DNA of 64,000 bases from Nereocystis luetkeana. Taxonomy: Eukaryota > Sar > Phaeophyceae > Laminariales > Laminariaceae. The stretch's first letter is position 1. The number at the start of each line of letters is the position of its first letter. The DNA lies in assembly GCA_031213475.1 (NCBI GenBank), contig JARUPZ010000035.1, positions 2,765,453 through 2,829,452 on the forward strand. Reading direction: 5' to 3'. The translations under genes were made by a program, and so were the position numbers. This document shows positions 11,656 to 23,457 of the stretch, piece after piece. The notes under the pieces were generated by a model. That model searched no databases, was not told where the DNA came from, and saw only the letters and a list, made by a program, of their open reading frames with translations.

Positions 11656-14600
11656 ATGCCTCTCCCTATCGTGTTCTTCGACATCGCCATCGGCGGCCAG
11701 CACGCAGGCCGTATCGAGATGACGGTGAGGGTAGTTCCGCTCGCTTGCCTTTTTAAGGACTTTCGCCTGCTTTGCCCGCCCGAGCATGGATCTTATGCCG
11801 CCCGAGGGTTTACGTCGCGATACATGCAAGCTAGACCAGACCAACCAACCAACCCACGGGCGTCAGACCGCCAGGGTACGACTTGACAAGCCCGTGGGTT
11901 GGTGCGGCGGAGAACCGGTCGACGCGCATCATGTTTTCTGATGTTTGTTTCCTCAGAATGACAACATCTCATCTTCTCGCTTTCCGGCGCGTGCAACTGC
12001 AGCAAGCAAGCAGTACGCCGCTCGTCTCAGCGGCAAAATCTTTCATTTCCGTGCTATCGTCTCTCCGGGCCCTACAGGCACTTGCTCCGCCGCCGCCGCT
12101 GCCGCCGCCGCTTGTTGCAGTGCGCGGTGCGTACATTCTTCCTGGCGAGAGCGGCGACCTTTCGTTCGGACAGATCATTCGACATCCACATCAAGAGATT
12201 CCCCACACTGGATTTTTGCGAACAAACGTGGCGTACTGGTGTGTAGACCGAAAAACATTCCCAGGATGATGCCGTAGATACGTACTCGTACTTTTACTTT
12301 ATCTTCTTTTTAACGCACAAGGAAAACCTGCAAAAAAATTAAGCGACGAAAGATATCGCCAGGAGGTGCTCGTTGATGAGAGCAACCCCCTCCTTCCCCC
12401 CCCCACCCCCCCGGCGCATGGTAAATTCAGTCGGTGTGTGTTCATGAACAACTCAAGTATGTTGTGGAGCTAAGCAGCGTTCCAATCCCCCCCCCCCTCT
12501 CCCCATGAGATCCCCTGCCAGGGAGTGAGAAGTGAGTGCTGGCTGGCTCCCACCCAAACGGATACCTGGTAAAAACTAAAAATAAATGCAGACGCAAGAG
12601 CGCAAGATTTTTTTTTTTTTTTTTTCCGAGTCTGTTTTTTTTCTTTCAAAATCTACCACGTACTCGTACGCGATCACGGAAAGAGAGGCACTTTCGTAGT
12701 TCTTTCCACCAACATGCTGCTGCTGGTGCCCCGTGTGGAGTTGTCGGGTCGAGTACGAGTGTCCATACATCCCAAGACTGCTGTACTTGAACCTCTCCTC
12801 TCCTTTCTCCTCCTCCTTCCTCTCTTCCTTGTGTGCTTTCGCTCCACAGCAGTCATTCCTTACAACAACGTAATAACCAAGAAACTTGTATCATACGTTT
12901 GCCCAACCTGGAGACCTTCGTTGTTTGTACGTGTTCCGAGCCTTTTGTCCATTTTTTACTTCGTTCATGCATTTAATTGCGACGCCTTATGATACAATTT
13001 GTAAAATTCGGTGAAAAATGGGGTTGTATAGACGAGACGTATCACGCAGCTTGCAAAGCTGAGATCAACTATTTAATCAGTCGAACTAACGGCTGACGTA
13101 TTTCACAATTTTATCAAGTTACGACGACTCCCCTTCAAATCTTCAAAATCCCTCTCCCCTCTCAATAATTAAAACTCTGCTGCTCTTCCTGTTGTTCGCT
13201 TCGCTTCTTGTTCCCCTCTCTTCGTACATCCTCGCGCGCATACGATTTGCTGCTGCTGCTGCGATTGTCACCGCTTTTTTTACCGCACCCGGTATGTATT
13301 GTATAGCTGCGCTCCGACGTGGTGCCCAGGACGGCCGAGAACTTCCGATGCCTTTGCACCGGAGAGAAGGGGACCGGCAGGTCGGGGAAGCCCCTGCACT
13401 TCAAGGGCTCCTCGTTCCACCGCGTGATCAGCGACTTCATGTGCCAGGGCGGTGACTTCACCCGCGGAAATGGCACCGGTACGAATACGTCACTTTTTTC
13501 CGATATATTAATATTATTAACAAGGAAAAAGAACCACACTACCGAGTAATCCCATGCATGTACTTTCCACTGAAAAACGTGGGTCCAGGCAGCAAGTAGT
13601 TTTACCTGGTGTAAGTTGGTGGTAAGTTGAGGTAACCCTTTTAGAACTCCAGTCCCGTTTTGGGGACAAGCACTCACCACTCAAATTATATTTGTCTCCA
13701 ATTGTCCCCAAAACGAGACTGCAGTCCTAAAAGGTTTTTGGGGAAAAAATACTAACACTTGGAAGTAATTAGTGTTGGATTATCTTTGCGGTGGTAAAAG
13801 CACTGTTCTTTTAACGAACCGCTTGTTTGGGGATAGTAATATGATGACATGAAATTATTGCTGTGGGACTTTGTTTGCAGTGGTAAAAGAAAACAATTTT
13901 CTATGGGACCCCCCCCCCCCCGGACATTTAGTGTTATTAGTAGTTACCCCACGTTTTTGGGATAAAAGTACTTGGAATTAGTGTTGAATAATCTTTGCAG
14001 TGATAGAAACCAGCTGGTAAAAACACATTTTTTTAAAACAAACCCATGCGTTGTTTGGGGATAAAACTACTTGGAATTATTACTGTGGGTTTTTTTTTGC
14101 AGTGGTAGAAGACAATGTTACCACGGAAAGAACCCCCCCCCCCCCGAAAATTTAGTGGAGATTGTATCATACGACTCAATTTGTTTCTTGTTTCTCTTCT
14201 TTTTTCTTTTTTCTCTTTTTTTCTTTCTTTTTTAATCATCACTTTTACTTTCCAGCTTAACCCTTTTAGGACCGCGGTTCCGTTTCGGGGACTAACCACC
14301 TAGAATTAGACTGCTTTGTTCCCAAAACGGGACTGGTCGAGGTTTTACCCTCAGCCTTCTTCTGGACAAGCCGTGGTCACAGATGTCGCCCCTTCTCCCC
14401 CCCGGTACACGCCTTCATTTTTTTTCGCGCAAAGGGTTGAGCATTCCTACTGCTCGTCGATTTTCATCGAATATAGCTAACTCATGCTTTCGCGCTTTTC
14501 GCTATTAATAATCAATTTTCATGAAAGAAAAAGTCCTTACGACTACGCATGCACTCGGCGAGAAGTTGATCTTAGTAGGCACGCGGACCGCCTACTAAGC

Positions 14601-17600
14601 CGCCGGGGACGCCGCCATTGGTTAGTTTTACTACCGAGGTATTTCTTCCACTCCAGAGTTATTGGAGCCTGTCCTGCGACCACGGACTGCATTGTATTGT
14701 GGTGATGAGTTAATGTGAGAACAACGACATTTGACCGGAACGATTGTTGGTTACTGTTTTCGTGGACGGAAATGTGAGGGCCGTTGGGGTATATTGATAA
14801 ACTTGAAAAAACGAACAGCTGTGAGATCGAGGATTTCGTCGATACTCAATCTTCGCAAGGTGTGTGTGATACTTCGATCGCGCGTACTACGAGTACGGGT
14901 GATATGTGGTCTCATGCAGGGTATACACAGCTGTCCGAATATGAGGAGGACAAAATCTGAAGCTGCAGAGTTCAAGGGGTGGGTGTGTCTACGTTCACAT
15001 ATATGAATATAAAATACCAGGGTACCAGGTATCACTTTTTACCCTTTTAGGACCGCAGTCCCATTTTGGGGAGAAAGCACTTCGAATTTGACTGGTTTGT
15101 CCCCATAAAAGGGACTGCGGTCCTGAAAGGGTTGATACATTTCCGTCCTGAGGAAACCAGATGCGTGTGAGTGACTGGTGCTGCTGTAGATTTTTTTCGA
15201 CAGCGTTTTTTTTTACTTTTTCTTCTATTTTTTTTATTTGTTTCTGTTTTGTCCTCGAAGTCGCCTGACCGCGTATTTTTTACAAGCTGGCTTTCTGGAG
15301 GTTTCGTCTGCGGCCTTGTTTTGATGTGCCCAGATGTATGTAAGTACGTTGTACGTTGCTGCTGTTTTTCACTTCAAGTCATCGCCAAAAATATAGTTCG
15401 TGGTCACAGGACAGGCTCCCATATACACGGTATGCCCCCCGTGGGGTTTTAGGGTTGCGGTGAGCTCAAGGAAAAGGCCTCTCGCCCAGCGCTCACCTAG
15501 CTAACGATACGCGGAGGAGAGACTATGAGATGCCCCGAAAACTTGAAATTGCAAGTGCGAAAACTGCAACGTACCTGATATATACCTGGTACGCAATCGT
15601 ACTCGTAAAGGGTGTACCAGGCATCTACAGCAGTACATATTTCGTGGTGCGTCCGAGCCGACTTTTGATTTTTGATGGTTTTCCGGGTCTTCATAGGGCT
15701 CCAGCACCTTTGCGCGATCCCGTGGACTCCTCCCTTGATTCGAGAGCTGATGTGTGATGAACAACAACAACAACGAACAGCAACAATATTACGCATGCGC
15801 AGGCAGCACTGCTCTGCTCACTTTTAATCTTGATGTTAATAGTAGGCACGAAAAGATGGACGAGATGATGACTGCTGTAGTTGAAACTTGGGGCGGTCCA
15901 CACAGGTTGTTGGTCGCGCTTTCGATGGTTGTTCTCAACGTTGCGCGGAGATGCTCCCAGTAGAAAGCGCCAGTAAGACCAACTGCTGTTATGGGATTTT
16001 TTTTAAGGGGTCTGAGAACTGGCTTTTTATGCCGAAAACCGGCGATTTACCTTACGGGACTGCGTGTTGAGATACCTGCCCTTCCTGAGTGCGTATGCTG
16101 TCCGTCTACTAATAGCATCCTTTCTGAAGTCCTTGCGTCGTTTGCATTCTGTTTTTTTTTTCTTTCTTTTTTTTCTTTTTTTCATTTCAGATTTTTGTTT
16201 TTTTGTTTTTATTGTCTTTTGCTCTTATTGTCTTTTGCTCTTATTTTTCCGGTCTTGCTTGTGTTGTTGTGTTCTCGTACCCGGTACGCTGACACTTCAC
16301 TTGCTTGACACTTGAATTTGCGATTTATTTTATTTCTGGTCTTCCTCTGTCTCACAGTCTCTGACCACAGAACCAGTATCTCTCTAGGATAGGGAATCAG
16401 GACGGACACTGGGTGTACTGATGAGGCTGGGTAGAAAGGACGATTTAATGTGAAGGCAACAACAACTGTCAAAAACACCGGTAGACTCCTCAGGATGCTC
16501 CCCTTAGTTTTCCGAGAGCTTTCTCGAACCTTTTTCCGTTTTTCCAGAGTCGTAGTTGGACTGTTGGTCCATGTTTCCAGTTCTGAGGACAGCATGGTTT
16601 TTCATCAAAAATCTTACAAGATCCATTATTTCTGGCCTCAGTTCTGACCAACAGCCTTATTTCTGACCCTCCAGAGGAAACTGATTGGCTGCTCCAAAAA
16701 TTAAACTACGACTCTGGAGAAACGGAAAATTGCTCCTGAAAGCTCGCAAAAACTACAGGGAGCAAGTTGAGGAGTCTATCGAGGTTTTTGGCTTTCCCGC
16801 CGAGTAAAACGCGTATATTCGGCCTTGATACTAAGCTCTGAGAGCTCAGAAATAATTTCCCATAATAGTTGGTCTAAAGGAAAGTATTTCCGACTGAAAA
16901 TACTTGAAGGTACTTTTGTATGTCTCGCACGGTCAGAGACAGGCCCGACTGAGGTGGAAGAAACGAACCGGGTTCGAACGGGTGCACGAAAACTTGATAA
17001 ATGAGTGTGGGCAGGGGTTTCCTCTCGCTCTCCGGGGCGCAAAAAAAAAAAGAAAAAAATACTCGCAGTATTTGGGCTCCATGTACCGCGGAATACTGCG
17101 AGTACTCGCAGCATTTCGAGATTCTGTACTGCGCATACTGCCTATAGATGTATTCGCAGTTTTTACTCTGCTGGGGAGTACTGCTGTACTTCCAAGTATT
17201 TCTGTACTGCGGGTGCTGCACAGTGCTGGTAGTATTTCGTCCGTTGCTACTGCGAAGCACTCGGAGTACCAAAATAGTCTCCTTGTGCGCAGTATCCTCG
17301 GAGTGTGAAGTGGACGTCGACCATCTGTGCACCGTTTCGGTATTTTCCTACCCTTTTTATTGCAGAACTAATTCACGGATGGTCCCAAGATTGGTTGTTG
17401 GACCAAATTTCTTCCGGGGGGGGGGCGGGGGCAACTAACTGGAGTACTTGAGTTACTGGCAGTATTTCGGGAGTGTAGACTTCGAGTACTCGCAGTAGTT
17501 TCAATACTCTTCATACTGTTGAGTACTCCCGAGTTTTCGGATGTGTGTACTGGTCATACTCCCAGTACTCGCAGTATTTGGGCCATCAGTACAGCTCATG

Positions 17601-20600
17601 CTGCCAGTACTCGGCAGTATTTTGGCCCCCAATACCGCAGTTACTCTCGGTGCTCGGGAGTGCGATTTATGCTCGATACTCCCCGAGTACTCGTATACTT
17701 CCTCGGAGTGTGAGATATACTGGGAGCATCTGTTCAACACTATTCTCGCCCTCTGTTTTCCGCACGTATACTGCTGTGTTGATCTGTGACGTGAGCTTTC
17801 AAACGCGTGCGTACGCACCCCGTAGCTGCCAAATTCCTTGTATATACCACCTCATACAGGGGACCTCAGGTATAATCCTAAACACGCCACGAACCATTCC
17901 ACTGCTGCAGGTGAAACCAAAGTGCCCGATATACTGCCAGATACGAGCGCAGTAGGTTCGCCAAGTTGAAGAACTTTTGGCCTGGCGTTTTGTTCCGACG
18001 CTACACGATACCACGACGCGACTTCTGTACCTCTGGTTAACGATGATGAACATGTTTTCTGTATATATGTACCTCCTTTCTCAGGGTGCTGTTGTACATA
18101 CCCTTTTCGTCTACCACTCTGTCCCGATATTTTACGGCCATAAAATGACCGTTTTATATTTTCCAAATACAGATACGCACTCTTTCTTTTCCTCGTACCC
18201 ATATTTTTTATATCCTGACATACCAGGCATGAAACACGTACTGCTGTAATACGCGCGATCGAAGTATCACACTCACAGCAGTAGCTTGCACAGTCTTTCT
18301 TTTCCTCGTACCCATATTTTTTATATCCTGACATACCAGGCATGAAACACGTACTGCTGTAATACGCGCGATCGAAGTATCACACTCACAGCAGTAGCTT
18401 GCACAGAGGAGATTCGACGAAATCCTCGATCTCACGGCTGTTGTTTTTTCGATTTTATAAATATTTTAATGCTGAATCCGAACGGTCGTTGCATTTGGGG
18501 ACACCTGATCCTCCTATTTTGGAACACACAGGGTGCTTCTATTACGGGGGACCATAGTTGATAGGACCTATGGTATACATAAGAACCTACCCTGGTATAT
18601 ATTTAGCCATTTTTACTAACAAATATTTGGTCCTATTAACCCTTTTAGAACCGCGGTCCCGTTTTTGGGGACAAACCAGTCAAATTCCGAGTACTTTGTC
18701 CCCGAAACGGGGCTGCGGTTCTGAAGGGGTTAACTATGGTCCCCCGTAATAGTTAGTGGTGCATGTTCAGGTCCTCTGCCGCTGTGGTGAACAGGATAAA
18801 ACACACCATTTTTCGGCCATCCACCCGCCCGTATACCGTGTGACACACGTGATGTGGTAACCCCCACCCCCCCCCCCTCCCTTGACCACGGCCATGCATG
18901 ATAATGAGTACCCCCCCCCCCCCCCCCCCCTGATAAAAATACAAGGACATTTTTGTATTCATATTAATGTTCAAAACGTGACACATAATTTCTTACAGGG
19001 CGGTACTCTGTACATACACGCGAAGATGTACCCCACCGTCTGGAACCGATTTTCAGAGCCGTTGTTCTCGACGTAAACGGGGGATATTGCAAAAAACGCG
19101 AAGCGACGCGTTTATAGGGAAATATCTCGATGAGACCTGTTCTCAAAGCCCGCTATTTGTGTGTGTGTGTGTGTTTTTTTTTTCTGAATGTTTTTTTTCC
19201 TCCTTCTGTTTGTTCTTCGTCGTGTCTTGACTCGAGAAGACAGACACTAACGCCGATTTTCCGTATAGGATAGGTTGAACTTCAGGTTGGTTGATGGTGG
19301 TTCTGGCTGGTATTCTCCGCGCGCCCCCCGAGGCCGCGAGTCGGTGTTCATTTGTGTTCCGCCCTTCCGGTTGGGCTGTCACGGGGGGGCATAGCTAATC
19401 AGAACCCGCAATGGGCCTAAACAGTGTGTGTGTCCCTACTGTACGTTTACACACCACGTTTAGTTCTGATCACTGCTGTGTTCCGCCCTAGTAGTTTCGA
19501 GTAATCGGAACACACAATGGGCTAAAAAATTATGTATTCCCCTATGCTAAACACTATATTTGGTTCTGATTGTTGTTATAGTATGTTCCTCTTTTGTATT
19601 GCCGTACGTATAACACACTAGGGTGATAAGATAACACACCCCCCTGGGAGGAATTCCAGACCCGGTTTCCACCAAAATATGGGAGGCACAGACAACAAAA
19701 ATGGTGGCTTTGGAACGATTTCGTCGAGAAGGTTGCATAGACGCATGCATCGCTCGTTGTACCCAGTACGCCCTCTGCCCTCCCCGTTTTCGTTAAACCC
19801 AGCTTTGAAAATCGTCCGAGGGGGGGTGTGTTATCTTATCACCCTAGTGTGATACGGCAGTACCTTTCAACGACCAACCCCCGGGGGGCGGAGGGGGGGG
19901 GGGGTTACCGCGACGAATTGAGAGCACGCGGGTCGCGGAGACAGCATTGCCCTAGGCGGAAGCTGTTGGCGGCGGCAGCAACCGCCATACGAGTACTACA
20001 AAACCGTAGCGGTACTATCAGTAGTGTCACAACCAGTTTGCTATTTTTGCCGTCTACATTTATGGTTGAAGTGGATGGAGGATTCGTCGACCGTTTCAAT
20101 CCTGGCCATCGGTTGTTCGTTGTCGTTGGCCGTTGTTGTCTCCGGCTTGAAGATTGGACCGCTCTTTGTATCATACCAGTACCCAACGAACACCAACGTC
20201 ATCCAGCATTTTTAGGCTCCGACACAGCTCCTAGTGTCCGCATGCCCTGTATCACAATGTGAAGCATAGTAATCAGAACCAACCATGGTGTGTAAACACT
20301 GGGGGATACAGTTTTTTTGGTTCCATCTTGGGTTCTGATTCTTACAACGTTAGACCCCCCCCGTAATAATTGGTCAAGTACCTGGTCAGCACTCGGTGCG
20401 TTCGTGCGTTCGTACTGAGTCTTCTTTCCTGAGAGCCGCGATGCCTTCATATCACACGTCACCTATATATATATATATATATATCTGGTTTACGCATAGG
20501 AGGCAGTCGTCGTGCGCAGGCTGATTGTAGGCTGTGACCGTCTCGGTGAAACCGTCCCGCTGATCCCGTGGGGCACTATGCTATCATACAGGGGAGCTGC

Positions 20601-23457
20601 CCGGAGGCACCGATGTATACAAGCCGATGTCCGTACGTGGCACGCGCGACCGAATCGAAGTATCGCACCCAGCCTGCAGAGACGAGTTTCGCCAAAACCG
20701 TTTTTTCGATCGAACTTTCGTTCCGATTCACAGCCTTTATTTTTTTATCCGTATTGAAGAAAAGACAATCAAGTTTTTTTAGACCTCGGTCAGATAATCT
20801 ATTCTTGCTTGCTATGAATAGATGGTCTGTAGACATCTTTCTACTCTATTAATAGTATAATGCATACCTGGTAGCTCGTTGCCGGGTGGGAGCCGTATAA
20901 AAAATCTGAGAAAGGTTTCTTCCTCGGGCTGGATCTGTGCTACGTATGTGCATGCACATACGAGTTCACATCAGGGTGAACACGGTGGTTATATTACCGG
21001 ACAGAGCGACAATACGTAGTCCAACCATTTTGTCCAAGTTGAGCCACAAGCAGTATTCTGAGGGTTTGTTGATTACCTGGTATTGATCACACAACACTCC
21101 GAACCGCGTTTTTTCGTTTTTTCTCCCCTCATACGTGGCGTCTTTTTTTTTTCTTCACCAATCCGCCGCAGGATGAAATGAAAAGAAAAGCAAATAGTAG
21201 CCCACATGCCGAAATGTTGTAACGACGGCCTGTCTGGTGTGCGGTGTACAAGAGTATTTTTAAACCAACATGTTCAGCGCCGTTTCGTCTGCGGTATTCG
21301 AATCTTGAAGGGGGATGTCGTAATCGGCAACCACATGTTTACTCGTAATCGGCAACCACATGTTTACTCGTAATCGGCGTCCACATGTTTACGATAAGAT
21401 TTGTTCTCCAAAGGCGGTCTCCGGCTGTTCTGTTGTCTTTTTCGTCATGGATCGGGAATCGATGATCTGGCCCCGAGGTCTGGAAAAATTGATTGCTTTT
21501 TTTTATGATCGTGTTCTTCTCCTATAACTGTTGTCTTCAAAGATGTCAGGAGACGGCGCTCTCACCCCTCAACAGACAACAGCTTTGCCTTGACACGCCT
21601 TTCCTGACACCAAACTACTAGGTTTTGCTCGTGCGGTGTGAACCGCTCGGCCCTACATACAGCCTTGACAGCGCACGTTTTGCGTCGCTTGGCATGTCTC
21701 CTGACATATTTGGTTGTCTTCCGCCTTTTCTCTTTCGTCTGTCAATTATGTGATATGTGCGTGCATGCATGCAGGCGGTGAGTCGATCTACGGAGAGAAG
21801 TTCGCTGACGAGAACTTCCAGCTAAAGCACACCGAGCCCGGAATCCTGTCCATGGCCAACGCCGGAGCCAACACCAACGGCAGCCAGGTAAACAACAATC
21901 AGTCGAGCAGTCAGTCAGTCAGTCAGTCAGTCAATCAACCAGTCGGCCAATCGATTATTTTAGTCAATCATTCGATCAGTCGGTCAAGTCAATCAGTCGA
22001 GATCGATCGGTCGAGCACGGGTCAGTCCATCAAAGCAACCAGTCTATCAATCAGTCGATCCGTCAACCAATCAGTCGGTCAAGCTGAGTCAATCAATCGA
22101 TCAAGTCAATCTGTTGAGAATATCAGTCAATCGGTCGAACACGCTTTCGAAGCGGAAAAAGCATTCAACGGCGGTCAAATCAATCAAATCAATCGCCGAT
22201 CAACCGATCGATCACGCTCGTGAAACGGAAGCGTTCGACGGCAGTGTACGTACGCACGTACGTACGCTATCATGCGTAGGTCGTGCAGATAATAGCGGTC
22301 GGTGATCTGTCTTCTCCGAACAATCTACTGTAGATGATGATGGTACGGATGATACTCGTATCATTTTACTCGTATCATTTATATGAGGGTCTCATCTGTC
22401 CGATTTTGATGTGTCCAACGTTCACACCTCGAACAAGGAGATCAGCGATTCCGAGCTTGAGCTTTATTTTTTACCACTCCGCCGGAGGATATAAAAATAA
22501 ATAATCAAAACTTCATGGCATATAGATATCCCAAGGCGGATCAATTCCTGATCTGTACGAGTTGTATGAGTTAGTTCGTGTTGCCGGGTGGGAGCCGTAT
22601 AATCTGCATGATCTACTATTCATGCTACTGCTGTCGCACATGTTTCCTGGGTTGGATCTGTACTATACAGATAGAGATCCTGCACAGCCTTTTGCAACGG
22701 CAGGCGAGGAACTAGATGATCTACCGTAGACAGATGGGTAGCTAGACTATCGCCCGATGTGTGACTCGTTTGCCTCGAAGAACATCAGCAGAATGACGAC
22801 AACGAGTCCTCCGACCGACTATTAATATTTGCTCTGCTTTGCCGTTGTTTTTTCCTTCTTTTTTTTCTCTCTTTCACTGCTCTCCGCCCCCTGCCTTTTC
22901 TTTCGCTCCGTCATCGCTTTGTGCTTGTTGCCGCTTTCTTTCTTGTTCCTTTTTTCGTCTGTATGCTGCCCTTTCCTGCTCGCTCCCGTCGCGTTTTTGA
23001 TTTTCGGCCTTTTCTGTTTTTATTATGCGCTTTCCGCTCCCAACACGTTTTTTGGTCATGTTATGTTTTCTTTTTTGTATTTGTATTTGTTTCTTCCTTC
23101 TGCTTTTTTTTGTTTCTTATTTTTGTTCTCGCTTTTCTCTTGTTTCTTTCTTTGTTCTCTCTCTTGTTTTTCTTGTATTTTTTTCTCTTCTTCTTTTTCT
23201 TCGCTTTCGTTTTTTTATTTTTGTGTGTACTTTTCTTTTTGCTTTATTTCCTCTTTTCCCGGCTGGTGGGGCGACTAATATACGGACAACAGTTCTTCCT
23301 GTGCACCGTCGTGACCTCTTGGTTGGACGGCAAGCACGTGGTGTTCGGAAAGGTGACTAAGGGCATGGAAGTCGTGAAGGCCATCGAGGGCGTTGGCTCC
23401 TCCAGCGGAAAGACCAGCTCACCCGTGGTCGTTGCCGACTGCGGCCAGATCTCGTAG
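11656..23457 (+). CDS. Cyclophilin A-type peptidyl-prolyl cis-trans isomerase, divergent-loop class, complete
   Basis: Exons 11656-11724, 13307-13478, 21775-21887 and 23293-23457 join in phase (0, 1, 0) to 172 aa ending in TAG. The protein aligns end to end with cyclophilin A. Catalytic and cyclosporin-binding residues are present: Arg62, Phe67 and Gln70 in [15 protein letters not shown], then MANAG, NGSQFF, Trp128 and His133 in [11 protein letters not shown]. There is no targeting peptide, so it should be cytosolic or nuclear and catalyse Xaa-Pro isomerisation during folding. Residues 49-54 (SGKPLH) form the extra loop of plant-type divergent-loop cyclophilins. The companion residues of that class are also there: Cys40, Cys168 and Glu83. 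In the class, the cysteine pair is reported to form a disulfide that inactivates the enzyme, so redox control is a reasonable inference. The second intron is 8.3 kb. The gene starts 266 bp from the divergent CYP38-like gene. Confidence 0.95.
11725..13306. other. Cyclophilin A intron 1
   Basis: A 1.58 kb intron with GTGAGG donor and TATAG acceptor. It holds poly-C tracts near 12398-12412 and 12488-12499, a poly-T tract near 12608-12625, and no recognisable exon. Confidence 0.6.
13636..13735. mobile_element. TTAA-type palindromic MITE (copy 3)
   Basis: Arms CCCTTTTAGAACTCCAGTCC and CGAGACTGCAGTCCTAAAAG. The flanking TTAA sites are degraded. Confidence 0.75.
14257..14340. mobile_element. TTAA-type palindromic MITE (copy 4), right end truncated
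   Basis: TTAA then CCCTTTTAGGACCGCGGTTC. The right arm stops after AACGGGACTGG. Confidence 0.7.
15041..15134. mobile_element. TTAA-type palindromic MITE (copy 5)
   Basis: Arms ACCCTTTTAGGACCGCAGTC and GGGACTGCGGTCCTGAAAGG match almost perfectly over the full arm length. Confidence 0.8.
17060..17720. repeat. Irregular minisatellite of AGTACTCGCAGTATT-like units
   Basis: Units such as GAGTACTCGCAGCATTTCGA, GTACTCCCAGTACTCGCAGT and GTACTCGGCAGTATTTTGG recur over about 650 bp with variable spacing. The core AGTACT is self-complementary. Confidence 0.65.
18181..18406. repeat. Tandem duplication of about 113 bp
   Basis: The block beginning TCTTTCTTTTCCTCGTACCC and ending GCAGTAGCTTGCACAG appears twice head to tail with essentially no differences, so it is recent. 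Confidence 0.85.
18540..18751. mobile_element. CCATAGT-type MITE (copy 4), interrupted
   Basis: Left part 18540-18635 and right part 18734-18751 make one ordinary copy. It is split in its TCCTATTAACTATGG core by the TTAA-type MITE. Confidence 0.85.
18636..18733. mobile_element. TTAA-type palindromic MITE (copy 6), nested insertion
   Basis: TTAA at 18636-18639 and 18730-18733 flank a 90-bp palindromic element inserted inside a CCATAGT-type MITE. Removing the element and one TTAA restores a normal host copy, which shows transposition with TTAA duplication. Confidence 0.9.
19381..19595. repeat. ATCAGAACC fold-back repeat, two units
   Basis: Units with AATCAGAACCCGCAATGGG and an inverted TTTAGTTCTGAT or TTTGGTTCTGAT end. 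Related copies lie at 20268-20363, 36583-36666, 36683-36775 and 45413-45535. Confidence 0.6.
20268..20363. repeat. ATCAGAACC fold-back repeat
   Basis: CATAGTAATCAGAACCAACC at the left and GGGTTCTGATTCTTACAACG at the right form the inverted ends. Confidence 0.6.
21320..21392. repeat. 25-bp tandem repeat, three copies
   Basis: Unit TAATCGGCAACCACATGTTT plus ACTCG occurs three times; the third has a two-base change. Confidence 0.85.
21895..22225. repeat. TCAG/TCAA tetranucleotide-rich tract
   Basis: Starts about 8 bases after the exon 3 donor. Imperfect tandem CAGTCAGT, GATCAGTC and CAATCGAT units over about 330 bp. Confidence 0.8.
22540..22740. repeat. GATC-rich MITE, forward copy
   Basis: Family order is kept: GTTGCCGGGTGGGAGCC, TTTCCTGGGTTGGATCTG, GATCCTGCACAGCC, CAACGGCAGGC. 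Confidence 0.65.

Larger units (their letters stand above)
13479..21774. other. Cyclophilin A intron 2, 8.3 kb
   Basis: A very long intron with GTACGA donor and ATGCAG acceptor. It holds three TTAA-type MITEs plus one nested in a CCATAGT MITE, the TACTCGCAGTATT minisatellite, a 114-bp tandem duplication, two ATCAGAACC fold-back stretches, an (AT)n run at about 20464-20484 and a 25-bp tandem repeat. No gene was recognised inside it. Confidence 0.6.
21888..23292. other. Cyclophilin A intron 3
   Basis: The 1.4 kb intron begins with a TCAG/TCAA tetranucleotide tract, carries a GATC-rich repeat near 22310-22740, and ends in a very long T/C-rich tract (about 22840-23270) before the CAG acceptor. 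The Phe/Leu-rich ORFs in that tract are not genes. Confidence 0.6.

Noticed and set aside
22829-23457. Long Phe/Leu/Ser-rich ORFs resembling membrane proteins
   Set aside because: They translate the T/C-rich intron tract before the cyclophilin acceptor. Only 23293-23457 is coding.
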